Position numbers and translations under genes: made by a program. A stretch of 64,000 nucleotides of DNA, from NCBI GenBank assembly GCA_963742655.1, contig CAVUMM010000006.1:124001-188000 (forward strand), in the 5' to 3' direction. Positions 26,050 to 33,752 of this stretch are shown one piece after another. The first letter of the stretch is position 1. Every line of letters starts with the position of its first letter. The stretch is from JAICLK01 sp963742655. Its GTDB lineage: Bacteria; Patescibacteriota; Saccharimonadia; Saccharimonadales; UBA4665. Under the pieces are notes generated by a model. That model made no database searches. It saw only the letters and a list, made by a program, of their open reading frames with translations, and was not told the origin of the DNA.

Positions 26050-26199
26050 TTACACGCCGCCGATATTGACGTACTCGCCGAGCAGCCAGCGAACGCTGCC
26101 CCTTGCGGCGGCAATGCCTGCAGTCGCGGTAACGATCACCACGACCGTCCATGCAGCCTTACGCCGCACCGAGCCAGGCGGCCCAACCACTTTGCCCAT
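26050..26199 (-). CDS. Small single-helix membrane protein, 49 aa
   Basis: Reading leftward from ATG 26199, the frame encodes MGKVVGPPGSVRRKA, then a hydrophobic helix (WTVVVIVTATAGIAAA) and a short polar tail ending in NIGGV. A Shine-Dalgarno GGAGGG lies seven bases before the ATG. GC-rich codon use and a strong hairpin downstream resemble the gene at 8048-8548 and differ from the leaderless neighbours. No family recognised. Confidence 0.5.
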   Translation of the reverse strand: MGKVVGPPGSVRRKAAWTVVVIVTATAGIAAARGSVRWLLGEYVNIGGV

Positions 26200-26422
26200 G
26201 CATCCCTCCAGTAGGGTTCGCAACAACCGGCTTGCGACCGCAAGCCTCTCGCCACTTCCGGGGGAAAGGCCCCAGCGCCTAAACTTTTCAGTTCACTCTG
26301 ATTACACCACCGTTGGCGCAATGACGCAACGTAAGATGCCTTTTCGTCGGGGATTTCTATAGACCGAAGTAAATATGTGGCATAATATGTATGCTTATTT
26401 AATTTTTTTACGATGGGGCTTT

Positions 26423-27733
26423 ATGGGCGTTGATCGAACCGCAGAATTAGATATGTTACGAGAGCAAGACGAAATTTCCTCGGTTCAGTTTGCCGTCGAA
26501 ACGGTACGGCTCTGGGCTGGTTTGTATGATGAACTGCATCCGCCGGAAGCTGACGAGTCAAATACTCAAATCGTGGATAATCTACTGGCATCAGAAGACA
26601 GGATCCGCGCAGCATACTGGTCCGGCCACAATGGCTACGTCCGTTTTCCGGTAGCAATGTCTTCATCGGTTGGCGACGAACTTCGAAGCCTGTTCGGCAG
26701 GCCGATACACAATTACCGTATACCCAATCAACCGCAGTCTGCCAGAAGGATAGCCATAGACCAGATAATTGCCGAAACACTCGGGGTTGAAACTGTTTTG
26801 GACCCTGCGACCGTAGCGGTTACTTCGTTCGCGCGCAGAATTATCGGCGCTCACAGCATTTACCAGTATCTCGACGAACGTGTGTCCAAACGATACAAAG
26901 CATATCAGGCAAAGCCGGACGAAGCCCGGATTATGCCGGGAAAAGAAGAACAATTCTGGGGAGCGACTTTGTTCGGCGTGCGTAACAGTCCCGGCGTTTT
27001 CGATACCCAAGGCAGTTTGTCGCGTCTCTTGGGGTCAATACATACGATGGCGAAAGATTTATACGGCGACCGCGCGGATCAATTCCTGGATGCCTGGTGG
27101 GCGACCGTCAATACGCTGAAACCGGCAAAGGGCTCCTTGAAAGGTGCGATCCGCGAACCGCTGGCCGCATTACTGCTGGGCGATCTGGGCACTGCCCGCT
27201 ACGTTTTAAAAGAGCGATTATTTAACGATCGGGAATTGCTGCCATACCGATCGCGCGCCAGATTTTCCCTGGATGATGATGAAGCGTCGTATTTTGCCGA
27301 GCTTTTCACCGAACCGGCGCCCGCATCTGCGCCAGCACCTGAAGAAGAATCGCCACTACCGCCGGATCGTCTGATGCTGCTTAGGCAAGCGGAATCCTAC
27401 ATCGGCACGCTGATAACTTTTGAAAATTCGCACCACGAATCCATGGCCGCATATGTCCGCGGAATCGGCTACGATACAAGGGTCAACCGTCGTCAAAGCC
27501 TTCAGGAAGTGAGCCCCGAAGGTGTCCGCTGCGTAGTGCCGTACGTACTAATTCTGGATTATTTCGGCATGGGTGATGACGGATCGTTCACGCGGCACCG
27601 GATGGGCGGCCGGGGTAAGCAAATCCATCTCGCGGCATTCGATAAACTGCTGCAGCGCGGCAACGTGGAAATCGTTGACCGGGATGAAAAATACGCGGAT
27701 CGAGATGTACGTTCATTTCACGTCAATGGCTAA
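26423..27733 (+). CDS. Hypothetical protein, about 436 aa
   Basis: No family recognised. Soluble, with a Pro/Ala/Glu-rich linker near residues 294-312 that separates a larger N-terminal from a smaller C-terminal domain, the latter containing HLAAFDKLLQRGNVEI, which could be a winged-helix-like segment. Longer readings from 26375 or 26387 would add a hydrophobic stretch, but those codons overlap a CATAAT box; 26423 is preferred with limited certainty. Confidence 0.55.
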   Translation: MGVDRTAELDMLREQDEISSVQFAVETVRLWAGLYDELHPPEADESNTQIVDNLLASEDRIRAAYWSGHNGYVRFPVAMSSSVGDELRSLFGRPIHNYRIPNQPQSARRIAIDQIIAETLGVETVLDPATVAVTSFARRIIGAHSIYQYLDERVSKRYKAYQAKPDEARIMPGKEEQFWGATLFGVRNSPGVFDTQGSLSRLLGSIHTMAKDLYGDRADQFLDAWWATVNTLKPAKGSLKGAIREPLAALLLGDLGTARYVLKERLFNDRELLPYRSRARFSLDDDEASYFAELFTEPAPASAPAPEEESPLPPDRLMLLRQAESYIGTLITFENSHHESMAAYVRGIGYDTRVNRRQSLQEVSPEGVRCVVPYVLILDYFGMGDDGSFTRHRMGGRGKQIHLAAFDKLLQRGNVEIVDRDEKYADRDVRSFHVNG

Positions 27734-27828
27734 AGGGCTGCATCTTTCTGTTTTATGTCGCAAAGGTGGCGAGATACTACGGTACAAGTGACAAAACTTG
27801 TATTACGTGGTATAATATATAGTTAATT

Positions 27829-28626
27829 GTGAACGAGTATACACCAATATCCGCGGCAGAGTTCGCTGCAGCTTGCAATGCGCAGGATGTGCGGCTGCAC
27901 AGCGGATTTGACATGAACGTTAAGTCTATCGGACAACATTCGGCATATAGGCTCCTGACAACTGCCGGCCAGCTCCTAAGAAATTCCAGGTCACGAGCCA
28001 GACTGGCGAATGCCACTATTGGCGAGCCCGTTTTCCCTGGTGATTTCGTGGCGGGTGTACTGCGCGATATCATTAACGCCAGTATTGAGCCCATCGCCCA
28101 AGATAGTGACGTACCCTATTTTAGCGCGCAGGCGACGGCGAGCGCCAATTCCTGCTCTTCGGCCGAAGTTGGCTTCACTCAAACTTTCGACGAAATAATT
28201 GATCGAAATCCGGCAAACGGGCTACGCCGGTTTGGCGGGGAGATATTCGTAGATGATGCTTCGCGGGCGTTCCTGCTTCGCAAAGCCGCGGGATATTCAT
28301 CGGGAATTGCGCTCAGGACAATAAACATTGCCGGCATTGAATTTCCGGCCGGCTCTCTATTGCATGTGGGTACGCCAGAAGACCAGCAGGGTTATAATCT
28401 GCTTGATCGCAACAGATTTGCTATCCGTCCTGCCCGTGACATATTAGAGATTGGTTTTGCGCGTTTAACCGCACTCGCCTCACCTTGCGTGCAGCGTGTA
28501 GTCAGTGACCTGGTGTGGGATGAAGTAACGGGTTACGATTGTAAGAGCCTGACAACAATGGAGCCGCAGGAAATGCAGCCGCTCGCACAGCTGGTTGTGG
28601 ACTCGCACTCAGTGTCGCATAGATGA
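27829..28626 (+). CDS. Hypothetical protein, 265 aa
   Basis: No family recognised. Soluble alpha/beta protein. GTG start following TATAAT (27811-27816) and TATAGT (27818-27823); no Shine-Dalgarno. Ends in TGA, supporting the standard code. The stretch 28627-28770 downstream holds no gene I can see. Confidence 0.55.
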   Translation: MNEYTPISAAEFAAACNAQDVRLHSGFDMNVKSIGQHSAYRLLTTAGQLLRNSRSRARLANATIGEPVFPGDFVAGVLRDIINASIEPIAQDSDVPYFSAQATASANSCSSAEVGFTQTFDEIIDRNPANGLRRFGGEIFVDDASRAFLLRKAAGYSSGIALRTINIAGIEFPAGSLLHVGTPEDQQGYNLLDRNRFAIRPARDILEIGFARLTALASPCVQRVVSDLVWDEVTGYDCKSLTTMEPQEMQPLAQLVVDSHSVSHR

Positions 28627-28770
28627 AATGCAATTTCCGTATAGTGTCCAGCGTGATTTGATGGCTTAACGAAATTGCCGGTCAATGATTTTAGACGAAA
28701 GATTTCAGTACGTTATAGCCGGGGCTTTCGGCCGTATTCTCAGAGCTACACTGCGGAAGGCCTTATTATT

Positions 28771-29278
28771 TTAAAGATTTTCTAGCGGGATGCCGGTTTT
28801 TTCGGAAACTTTGCGTGCCCACGCCACAAGTCTTTGGAATTGGCGGTCGCGAGCAATCTGTTCCTTGTCGATTGTGTCTAGTCGTGCTAAAAATCCATCA
28901 AGCGTATTGAACTCATTTCATATCTCAACTCTGTTAAGTGAAAGATTTCTTGCTGTGTACGGTGTGGTTGTTCTCGAGAGGAAGCGTACCATTGGGTACG
29001 CTGACGAACGAAACTGGCACAACGTGCCGGCAGGAAATCTTGAAGCTGGAGGGGAGATATGAAATGAGTTCATAAGTTAGTCTATCAATCGAACTTTTTA
29101 AATCAACAAAGTCATTCTCAACTTTCGTGAATCTATTGTCGACCTGTTGCATGAAAGCCTGAAGAACCGTCATAACATCATCGAATCGTTTGTCGATTTT
29201 TTTATCTAGAACTGCGAATTGTTTGTCGGATCGATTAATCAGCTCTTCAATATCTTCTTTGGTTGCAGCAGTGTCCAT
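28771..29278 (-). pseudogene. Coiled-coil protein gene split by a palindromic insertion
   Basis: From ATG 29278 the frame encodes KEDIEELINRSDKQF and a heptad-rich coiled coil (DKKIDKRFDDVMTVL onward) to SIDRLTYE; it then runs into foreign sequence and stops at 28934. The continuation FNTLDGFLARLDTIDKEQIA...VSEKTGIPLENL is found beyond the insertion and ends at TAA 28771. Removing about 163 bases joins ...LTYE and FNTLDG... in one frame. Such small coiled-coil proteins are common and uncharacterised in Patescibacteria. Confidence 0.65.
28909..29071. mobile_element. MITE-like palindromic insertion, about 163 bp
   Basis: Ends are an 18-bp perfect inverted repeat, GAACTCATTTCATATCTC at 28909-28926 and its complement at 29054-29071. 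The interior arms remain partly complementary (AAGATTTCTTGC versus AAGATTTCCTGC) up to a central AGCGTACC/GGTACGCT hairpin. It interrupts the coiled-coil gene. No transposase is encoded; no second copy was noticed in the window. Confidence 0.65.
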
Positions 29279-29322
29279 AAAAATGATTATAACACCTTAG
29301 AAAAATTATTGTAGAAGTAAAA

Positions 29323-29520
29323 TTTACCGGCGGGCGACGTAGTGGGTCTGTTTACCCGGCCTCCGCTTCCGGAAGCCGGGTTTGCGATGTTTGTAATAGT
29401 ACGTTCCCAAATATCCCGCGCAGTCGACGAGTGTGACGGCGCTTATCATGCTGCCCACATAGAACCAGCGCTGCGGCGTAAACTCCGTATGGCAGCCGGA
29501 TGTCATACGTCTCATCCGTT
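29323..29520 (-). repeat. Tail copy A of the GT-C gene 3-prime end
   Basis: Encodes TEFTPQRWFYVGSMISA and onward to KQTHYVARR and stop, homologous to the last 65 codons of the gene ending near 33.76 kb. The core at the stop codon (29323-29347) matches the other copies. The upstream part of the gene is missing, so the copy is a displaced 3-prime remnant. Confidence 0.75.
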
Positions 29521-29544
29521 CTCTTAGTTCACTATGACGGATAA

Positions 29545-30435
29545 TTACATATAGCCCAAGCGCTCGATTGAGGCTAATTCCCGGGGGGTTATCAATTTGT
29601 CCGGTTTACCGTGCAGGTGTTCTACTATTTGTACTGCTAGTGCGGCTGAGCCTAATTCTGGCGCACGGCCAGGATTTGCATGCAGGTATAATTTTTTAAT
29701 CCGGCTGATCAAAGCGTCTTTGCCCAACTGGAAATCCGGCAGCAACATTTCCGCCAGATCCGCCATCGAATCGGCGATCGCCCGGTGCCCCAAATTGCGC
29801 AGAATCCTTGTCGTTGACGCATAAGCGCGCTTTTCAGTAACCGCTCTCAACCAGTCAACGTACGGCAAGGCATCACCGCCACCCTGCAGCCTGCCCTGCT
29901 CTGTCATGTAAAAATCCCAGTGGTCGAACTCGTGGCCGATCATGGCTGCAACCTGATCCGATGGCTGGCCGTCCATCGGCAGCACCTCTATGATTGTCGG
30001 CAGTAACACCGGCCTGGGTATGGGTACGTTGCCGTCGGACGAAAGCCATAAGATACGGCCCAATGTGTTCGTATACGGGATTGATCGGACTGGCAATCTT
30101 TTGATCGTTTGGCGGCGTACGTTGGTGCGGGAACCTGCCTCGGCTGCGATAGTTCGGCCGGTTTCGACCTGGTTGCGAGTGGATGCCCTTAATGTAACTT
30201 TCTGCCCGATATCACCCGGCTGCAACATCAATACGGCCGGGCCTGCTTCCGGCCTATGGTTCCTTGGCACGATAAGTTTGCGGCGGCTGTCCAACCCTAC
30301 CGGCTGCATGCCGTCAATATATGGACTAGCATCAAACGGCAAGCCGGCGAACGCGCCATCCTGTGCGGCGTCAGCGACTGCAGTTTGCATAGCATAAAAC
30401 ATAGGCAGGCGTTCATGCACATCACTCGAAATCAT
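29545..30435 (-). CDS. Putative zinc peptidase-like protein with HEFDH motif, 296 aa
   Basis: HEFDH at residues 168-172 and TEKRAY with Glu201, 29 residues later, give the HExxH plus distal Glu arrangement of gluzincins. The N-terminal half contains IPRPVLLPTIIEVLPMDG before the motif, where a beta-strand edge is expected. No signal peptide. The start at 30435 is eight bases after TATAGT on the minus strand (leaderless). It occupies the space between tail copies A and B and is treated as cargo of that interval. Activity is inferred from the motif only. Confidence 0.55.
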   Translation of the reverse strand: MISSDVHERLPMFYAMQTAVADAAQDGAFAGLPFDASPYIDGMQPVGLDSRRKLIVPRNHRPEAGPAVLMLQPGDIGQKVTLRASTRNQVETGRTIAAEAGSRTNVRRQTIKRLPVRSIPYTNTLGRILWLSSDGNVPIPRPVLLPTIIEVLPMDGQPSDQVAAMIGHEFDHWDFYMTEQGRLQGGGDALPYVDWLRAVTEKRAYASTTRILRNLGHRAIADSMADLAEMLLPDFQLGKDALISRIKKLYLHANPGRAPELGSAALAVQIVEHLHGKPDKLITPRELASIERLGYM

Positions 30436-30589
30436 GAAATGAAACTATAACATAAAACAGTAAAAATAAAGATTCACGTCATCTTTAAATTTTCTCTTCC
30501 ACCGCGCGAAATAATGCTCTAACCCAACATTCCAGCGACCCGTGCGCCGGTCTGTCTATAGCAGCCTTGGCAGGGATGGAATTCTGGGC

Positions 30590-30780
30590 GAAGATTTATC
30601 CAGTCAATTAAGAAATACCTAATACACTGGATCCTCTTCGAGCCTGAGCCTCAGCCTTCAACGAGCGTTCAGGCTGCCCTGAGCTTGTCGAACGGGCAGA
30701 GTCAATGGCCAGACTAAATCTGGAATGACGACACGTTAAGTGTCGATGGCAGTGCTAAGTCTGGGATGACTTACATCGCA
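30590..30780. repeat. Degenerate ATTCCAG-type palindromic repeat block
   Basis: Contains half elements CCAGACTAAATCTGGAATGA, ACGACACGTTAAGTGTCG and AAGTCTGGGATGACTTACAT, shared almost word for word with the blocks at 31.44-31.57 and 32.40-32.47 kb. The interval 30436-30786 has no gene; this repeat is its main content. Confidence 0.65.
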
Positions 30781-30786
30781 GGTAAC

Positions 30787-30889
30787 TTTACCTCCGGGCG
30801 TTGTAGTGGGTTTTTTGGTTGGTTTGCCCCGCCGTTTACGGAAATAGTACGTGCCCAAATATCCCACGCAGCCGACGAGCGTGACGACG
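30787..30889 (-). repeat. Tail copy B of the GT-C gene 3-prime end
   Basis: Encodes (frame disturbed) VTLVGCVGYLGTYYFRKR and a degenerate end; core at 30787-30811. Only about 100 bases remain. The hicA stop codon lies exactly at its upstream boundary (30890). Confidence 0.7.
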
Positions 30890-31111
30890 CTACTTCGTTT
30901 TCTTGTTGAAATTCTCGCGGTCTATCCCGGATTGTTTGACAATTGCCAAGAATGTTCCGATCGGAATCTGTTTGTTGCCGCCGTGCAATGGCACAGGCAC
31001 TATTCGCCCGCTACTGTTCTTATAAATCATGTGGCTCCCACGCTGGCGGCTCAGGCTAAACCCATTCGCTTCAAGAATTTTGATTAGCTGCTTAGCGGTG
31101 AGCGACTGCAT
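30890..31111 (-). CDS. hicA: HicA family mRNA interferase toxin
   Basis: Small double-stranded-RNA-binding-fold ribonuclease toxin. LTAKQLIKILEANGF at the start and RQRGSHMIYKNSSGR with the catalytic His (GSH), then VPLHGGNKQIPIGTF, are the HicA hallmarks. At 73 aa it is of normal length. Overlaps the end of hicB by 20 bases on the same strand, antitoxin first, an order seen in part of the family. Directly abuts tail copy B. Confidence 0.9.
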   Translation of the reverse strand: MQSLTAKQLIKILEANGFSLSRQRGSHMIYKNSSGRIVPVPLHGGNKQIPIGTFLAIVKQSGIDRENFNKKTK

Positions 31112-31364
31112 TTTTGTTGGGAGTCGCCACCTTGACTTCGGTTATTATTGTTGCTTTTCGATTTGCAGGAATAGGCTTGTTATCGGATGCGAGTTCTTCA
31201 ATCCACAAACTTAGCACTTCAGCAGCTTTTACTTGCGCTTCTTCAATCGTATAGCCAAACGTTACACAACCCGGAAAGTCTGGAAAAGATACATTAAACC
31301 CGCCATTTGCATCTGGTGCGAGAACAGCCGGATAGTAGTTAGCGTGATGCGAAATTTGTTTCAT
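31092..31364 (-). CDS. hicB: HicB family antitoxin
   Basis: Neutralises HicA. The partial RNase-H-like fold is shown by YYPAVLAPDANGGFNVSFPDFPGCVT-type strands (with FPDFPGC) and the helix EEAQVKAAEVLSLWIEEL. The C-terminal segment is short and no clear ribbon-helix-helix is seen, so DNA binding may be weak. The promoter box TATACT lies just before the start and is part of an inverted repeat (31362-31379). Confidence 0.9.
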   Translation of the reverse strand: MKQISHHANYYPAVLAPDANGGFNVSFPDFPGCVTFGYTIEEAQVKAAEVLSLWIEELASDNKPIPANRKATIITEVKVATPNKNAVAHR

Positions 31365-31379
31365 ACTGTCTATAGTATA
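31362..31379 (-). promoter_or_regulatory. hicBA promoter with operator-like inverted repeat
   Basis: On the minus strand GTATACT-ATAGAC-AGTATG overlaps both the -10 box (TATACT) and the start codon. The arms TATACT/AGTATA are complementary, the kind of site an autoregulating antitoxin would occupy. Confidence 0.45.
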
Positions 31380-31409
31380 CCACGATTTCTAAATTTTACC
31401 CCTGTTCTA

Positions 31410-31433
31410 TCTACCTCCGGGCGACGTAGCACG
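31410..31433. repeat. Isolated stop-codon core copy, upstream side of hicBA
   Basis: TCTACCTCCGGGCGACGTAG matches the core at the end of the GT-C gene (33755-33774) but is not followed by the rest of the tail; an ATTCCAG palindrome follows instead. With tail copy B it brackets hicBA. Confidence 0.65.
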
Positions 31434-31439
31434 CCCGCG

Positions 31440-31575
31440 GTCATTCCAGCGCAGGCTGGAATCCAGTCGATAAGGAAGTTCCTAATATACTGGATTCCAG
31501 ACTAAATCTGGAATGACGACATTTTTAAGTGTCGATGGCAGTGCCAAGTCTGGGATGACGTACATCGCAGGTAAG
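31440..31575. repeat. ATTCCAG palindromic repeat block
   Basis: GTCATTCCAGCGCAGGCTGGAATCC, a GGAAGTTCC centre, then ATTCCAGACTAAATCTGGAAT and TTAAGTGTCGATGGCAG; arms are mutually complementary. It ends where tail copy C begins. Confidence 0.7.
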
Positions 31576-31757
31576 TTTACCGCCGGGCGACGTAGTGGGT
31601 CTTCTTGGTTGGCTTGCGGCGGCGGTAATAGTAGGTTCCCAAATATCCCACGCAGCCGACGAGCGTTAGTGCACTTATGATTGAGCCCACATAGAACCAA
31701 CGCTGCGGCGTAAATTCCGCCACCAGCCGAATGTCGTACGATCCGTCGGCATTGCAT
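31576..31757 (-). repeat. Tail copy C of the GT-C gene 3-prime end
   Basis: Closest of the copies to the native end: the frame reads RRRKPTKKTHYVARR and stop without the extra base seen at the native locus. Homology runs from the core (31576-31600) to about 31757, then breaks 14 bases before the relE stop codon. Confidence 0.75.
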
Positions 31758-31770
31758 ACATCCCACCGGA

Positions 31771-32031
31771 TTATTTATACAATTGACTATGTGTGCCAAT
31801 CGCGACAAACAGTGCAGCATCTTTACCCTGCGGGATATAGAGCGCTCGCCAATCGCCGCCAAATGATATTGAGCGATGCCCTTTCCATGGTCCAGTTAAC
31901 GGATGATTATATAAATCGGGGTGGTTCGGCATTTTCTCGAAAATGGAAAGTGCTATCGCGCAACGTTTCCGTTGTGCGGGCTGTAACTTTTTGTATTGTT
32001 TCTTAAAGCTCGAATGGTATGTTAACCGCAT
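31771..32031 (-). CDS. RelE/YafQ-type mRNA interferase toxin
   Basis: A ribosome-dependent RNase of the RelE/ParE superfamily, 86 aa. YHSSFKKQYKKL at the start, LTGPWKGHRSISFGGDWRALY in the middle and IGTHSQLY at the end match the YafQ-like subgroup, with His and basic residues near the active groove. Follows its antitoxin by six bases. The stop is 14 bases from tail copy C. Confidence 0.88.
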   Translation of the reverse strand: MRLTYHSSFKKQYKKLQPAQRKRCAIALSIFEKMPNHPDLYNHPLTGPWKGHRSISFGGDWRALYIPQGKDAALFVAIGTHSQLYK

Positions 32032-32037
32032 ACGAGA

Positions 32038-32313
32038 TTATTTCTCTAGCGCCGCAATCATATCTTCAGCCGTGTCAAAAGGCCCATAGATGTTTTTGCC
32101 GGCTTTATAATCCGCCACTGCTTGTTTAATTTGTTTTTGCGTAGCCGCATTTGGTATTTCGTCTGTGCTGAATTCAACGCTTCCGGATCGCAACATCTGC
32201 TTGATTTGCGCGTTCATCAATGCGGACACAGGCAAACCCACCTGTGCGGCAAATTCCTTAAGCTGCTTCTTGGTTTCAGGGTCTGTCTTGATATTTAAAA
32301 TCGCGGTATTCAT
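32038..32313 (-). CDS. RelB/DinJ family antitoxin
   Basis: 91-aa antitoxin. The N-terminus NTAILNIKTDPETKKQLKEF followed by GLPVSALMNAQIKQML is a ribbon-helix-helix DNA-binding domain; the C-terminal helix would wrap the toxin. The start at 32313 follows a TTGACA -35 and a TTGTATATACAA palindrome, the expected autoregulatory operator. Confidence 0.88.
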   Translation of the reverse strand: MNTAILNIKTDPETKKQLKEFAAQVGLPVSALMNAQIKQMLRSGSVEFSTDEIPNAATQKQIKQAVADYKAGKNIYGPFDTAEDMIAALEK

Positions 32314-32331
32314 ATTTTAATAGTATTACGA

Positions 32332-32349
32332 TTGTATATACAATGTCAA
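32332..32349 (-). promoter_or_regulatory. relBE promoter -35 and operator palindrome
   Basis: Perfect 12-bp palindrome TTGTATATACAA (32332-32343) directly beside TTGACA (minus strand, 32349-32344). The site lies between the -35 and -10 elements, suited to repression by the RHH antitoxin. Confidence 0.6.
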
Positions 32350-32373
32350 CACTAAGTCAACAACTGGTCAACA

Positions 32374-32398
32374 CTTACCTCCGGGCAACATAGTACGC
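32374..32398. repeat. Isolated stop-codon core copy, upstream side of relBE
   Basis: CTTACCTCCGGGCAACATAG matches the core; an ATTCCAG palindrome follows immediately, exactly as at 31410. With tail copy C it brackets the relBE module. Confidence 0.65.
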
Positions 32399-32399
32399 C

Positions 32400-32475
32400 G
32401 CGGTCATTCCAGACTAAATCTGGAATGACGACACGTTAAGTGTCGATGGCAGTGCTGAATCTGGAATGACGGGGG
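32400..32475. repeat. ATTCCAG palindromic repeat block
   Basis: GTCATTCCAGACTAAATCTGGAATGAC is self-complementary, followed by ACACGTTAAGTGT and GGCAGTGCTGAATCTGGAATGAC. Same unit as at 30.7 and 31.5 kb. Confidence 0.7.
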
Positions 32476-32508
32476 TTTTGAGACTCGGATTGAGTATCGT
32501 TGAAATTT

Positions 32509-32781
32509 TTAATGGGCAGCTTCAAGATCGCCAATTCGGCGTACGTGGTCCTGCAGCTGCCTGCTCCGATCAGTAACCGCAGCTTTCACGACTTTCATAT
32601 CGTCCTTTAGCTCACCGATGTCCTCTCTAATGGCTGGCAACTCGGCGACCTGTTTCTGCATATCGCCAACAGCTTCCAGTACTGCCTTGTTCTGGTCTCG
32701 AATATCTTCGAGAAGCACACCAATATAGTTATCGTCTGAGTTACTCGTAGGTGTTAATTGTAGCATTACTCGTGCCGGCAA
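32509..32781 (-). CDS. Small coiled-coil protein, 90 aa
   Basis: Contains DDNYIGVLLEDIRDQNKAV and then heptads LPAIREDIGELKDDMKVVKA ending AAVTDRSRQLQDHVRRIGDL. This is a family often seen in Patescibacteria beside toxin-antitoxin genes, without known function. Start codon 32781, or possibly a few codons downstream (MLQLTP). Lies between the core at 32374 and tail copy D. Confidence 0.6.
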   Translation of the reverse strand: MPARVMLQLTPTSNSDDNYIGVLLEDIRDQNKAVLEAVGDMQKQVAELPAIREDIGELKDDMKVVKAAVTDRSRQLQDHVRRIGDLEAAH

Positions 32782-32811
32782 GCCACATGAAGATTATTTA
32801 AATTCCAGATT

Positions 32812-33073
32812 TTATCGCTTGACTGCGTAGTGCCCGCGGCCCGACGGTTTACCGGCTAGTTTTTTGTAATAGCTTCCGCCCAAATATCCCACGCAGCCCA
32901 GTAGCGTGACGGCGCTAATGATACTGCCCATATAGAACCAACGCTGCGGCGTGAACTCCGTTTGGCAGCCGGATGTTGTACGATCCGTCCGCATTGCGCG
33001 TGCATCGCGCCGCATTATCGCGGCACAGCTGCGCCGGATCCACGTACCAGCCGTTTTCAAAATCGTTCAGGTC
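32812..33073 (-). repeat. Tail copy D of the GT-C gene 3-prime end
   Basis: The longest displaced copy: homologous to the native gene from TTTTCAAAATCGTTCAGGTC (ending 33073) through FTPQRWFYMGSIISA to HYAVKR and stop at 32812. Its core is the most divergent. The frame upstream of the FTPQRW segment is disturbed, so it is not functional. Confidence 0.75.
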
Positions 33074-33105
33074 TATAAGTTATGGCAATTTATTGTATTC
33101 CTGAA

Positions 33106-33134
33106 TTGACATAGACAATAACTGTGGGTACAAT
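33106..33134 (+). promoter_or_regulatory. mazEF promoter
   Basis: TTGACA (33106-33111), exactly 17 bases, TACAAT (33129-33134); the mazE ATG is nine bases further on. No Shine-Dalgarno, so the transcript is probably leaderless. Confidence 0.7.
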
Positions 33135-33143
33135 GTAACCATT

Positions 33144-33416
33144 ATGACTACCATTACGACACAAATAGTAAAAGATGGTAACAGCATGGCGGTGCGGCTG
33201 TCCAAGCCGGTGTTAAGCATGAGCGGACTGCACGGAAAAGTACAGTTGGACGTCAAACGCGGGCAGATTACCTTGCGAGCTGCCGACAAACCGCGTGCGA
33301 GTTGGCGGCAACAGATCGAAAAAGAAATCAAAGCCCATGGCCCGCCTGATGATATAGATGGATATGGCAATATGTCAGCTGAACGTGATGCTACACTTGG
33401 CGACGGCCTCAAATAG
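33144..33416 (+). CDS. mazE: MazE-type AbrB-fold antitoxin
   Basis: 90-aa antitoxin. QIVKDGNSMAVRLSKPVL at the start is the swapped-hairpin AbrB/SpoVT DNA-binding motif; the acidic C-terminal region after residue 60 would bind the toxin. Precedes the toxin by three bases. Transcribed opposite to the hicBA and relBE modules. Confidence 0.85.
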   Translation: MTTITTQIVKDGNSMAVRLSKPVLSMSGLHGKVQLDVKRGQITLRAADKPRASWRQQIEKEIKAHGPPDDIDGYGNMSAERDATLGDGLK

Positions 33417-33419
33417 CTC

Positions 33420-33752
33420 ATGAAATCACCTAAGCAGTTCACCGTTTACTGGTGTAATCTCGAGCCAACTTTTGGCCGTCAGATGAAAAAGACTCGTCCG
33501 TGTGCAGTTGTTTCGCCGGACGAGATGAACGATCAGCTCGGTACGGTTGTGATTGTTCCGCTTACCAGCACGATGCGCCAATTCCCCTTTTACTTACCGG
33601 TAAAATATCACAATCGTAAAGGTGCGCTGGCTTGTGATCAAATAAAAACAATCGATAAACGACGTGTCGGCGACGCATATGCAAAACTTAATGCCAATGA
33701 TACCGCAGGACTGAGCGCTATATTATGCACCATGTTTCAGGCAGATGATTAA
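33420..33752 (+). CDS. mazF: MazF/PemK family mRNA interferase toxin
   Basis: 110-aa endoribonuclease toxin. VYWCNLEPTFGRQMKKTRPC (N-terminal strand and loop), AVVSPDEMND, VIVPLTSTMR and LACDQIKTIDKRRVG are the family signatures in order, including Arg and Thr positions of the active site. The stop codon is three bases from the core at the 3-prime end of the GT-C gene, so the two genes converge with practically no spacer. Confidence 0.92.
   Translation: MKSPKQFTVYWCNLEPTFGRQMKKTRPCAVVSPDEMNDQLGTVVIVPLTSTMRQFPFYLPVKYHNRKGALACDQIKTIDKRRVGDAYAKLNANDTAGLSAILCTMFQADD

Noticed and set aside
25883..26152. 89-codon minus-strand frame rich in Arg and Cys
   Set aside because: Out of frame with the better-supported 49-aa gene at 26050-26199 and running through its terminator hairpin.
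30590..32475. CRISPR array suggested by regularly recurring ATTCCAG units
   Set aside because: Units are palindromic, unequal in length and spacing, interrupted by genes, and no cas gene is present.
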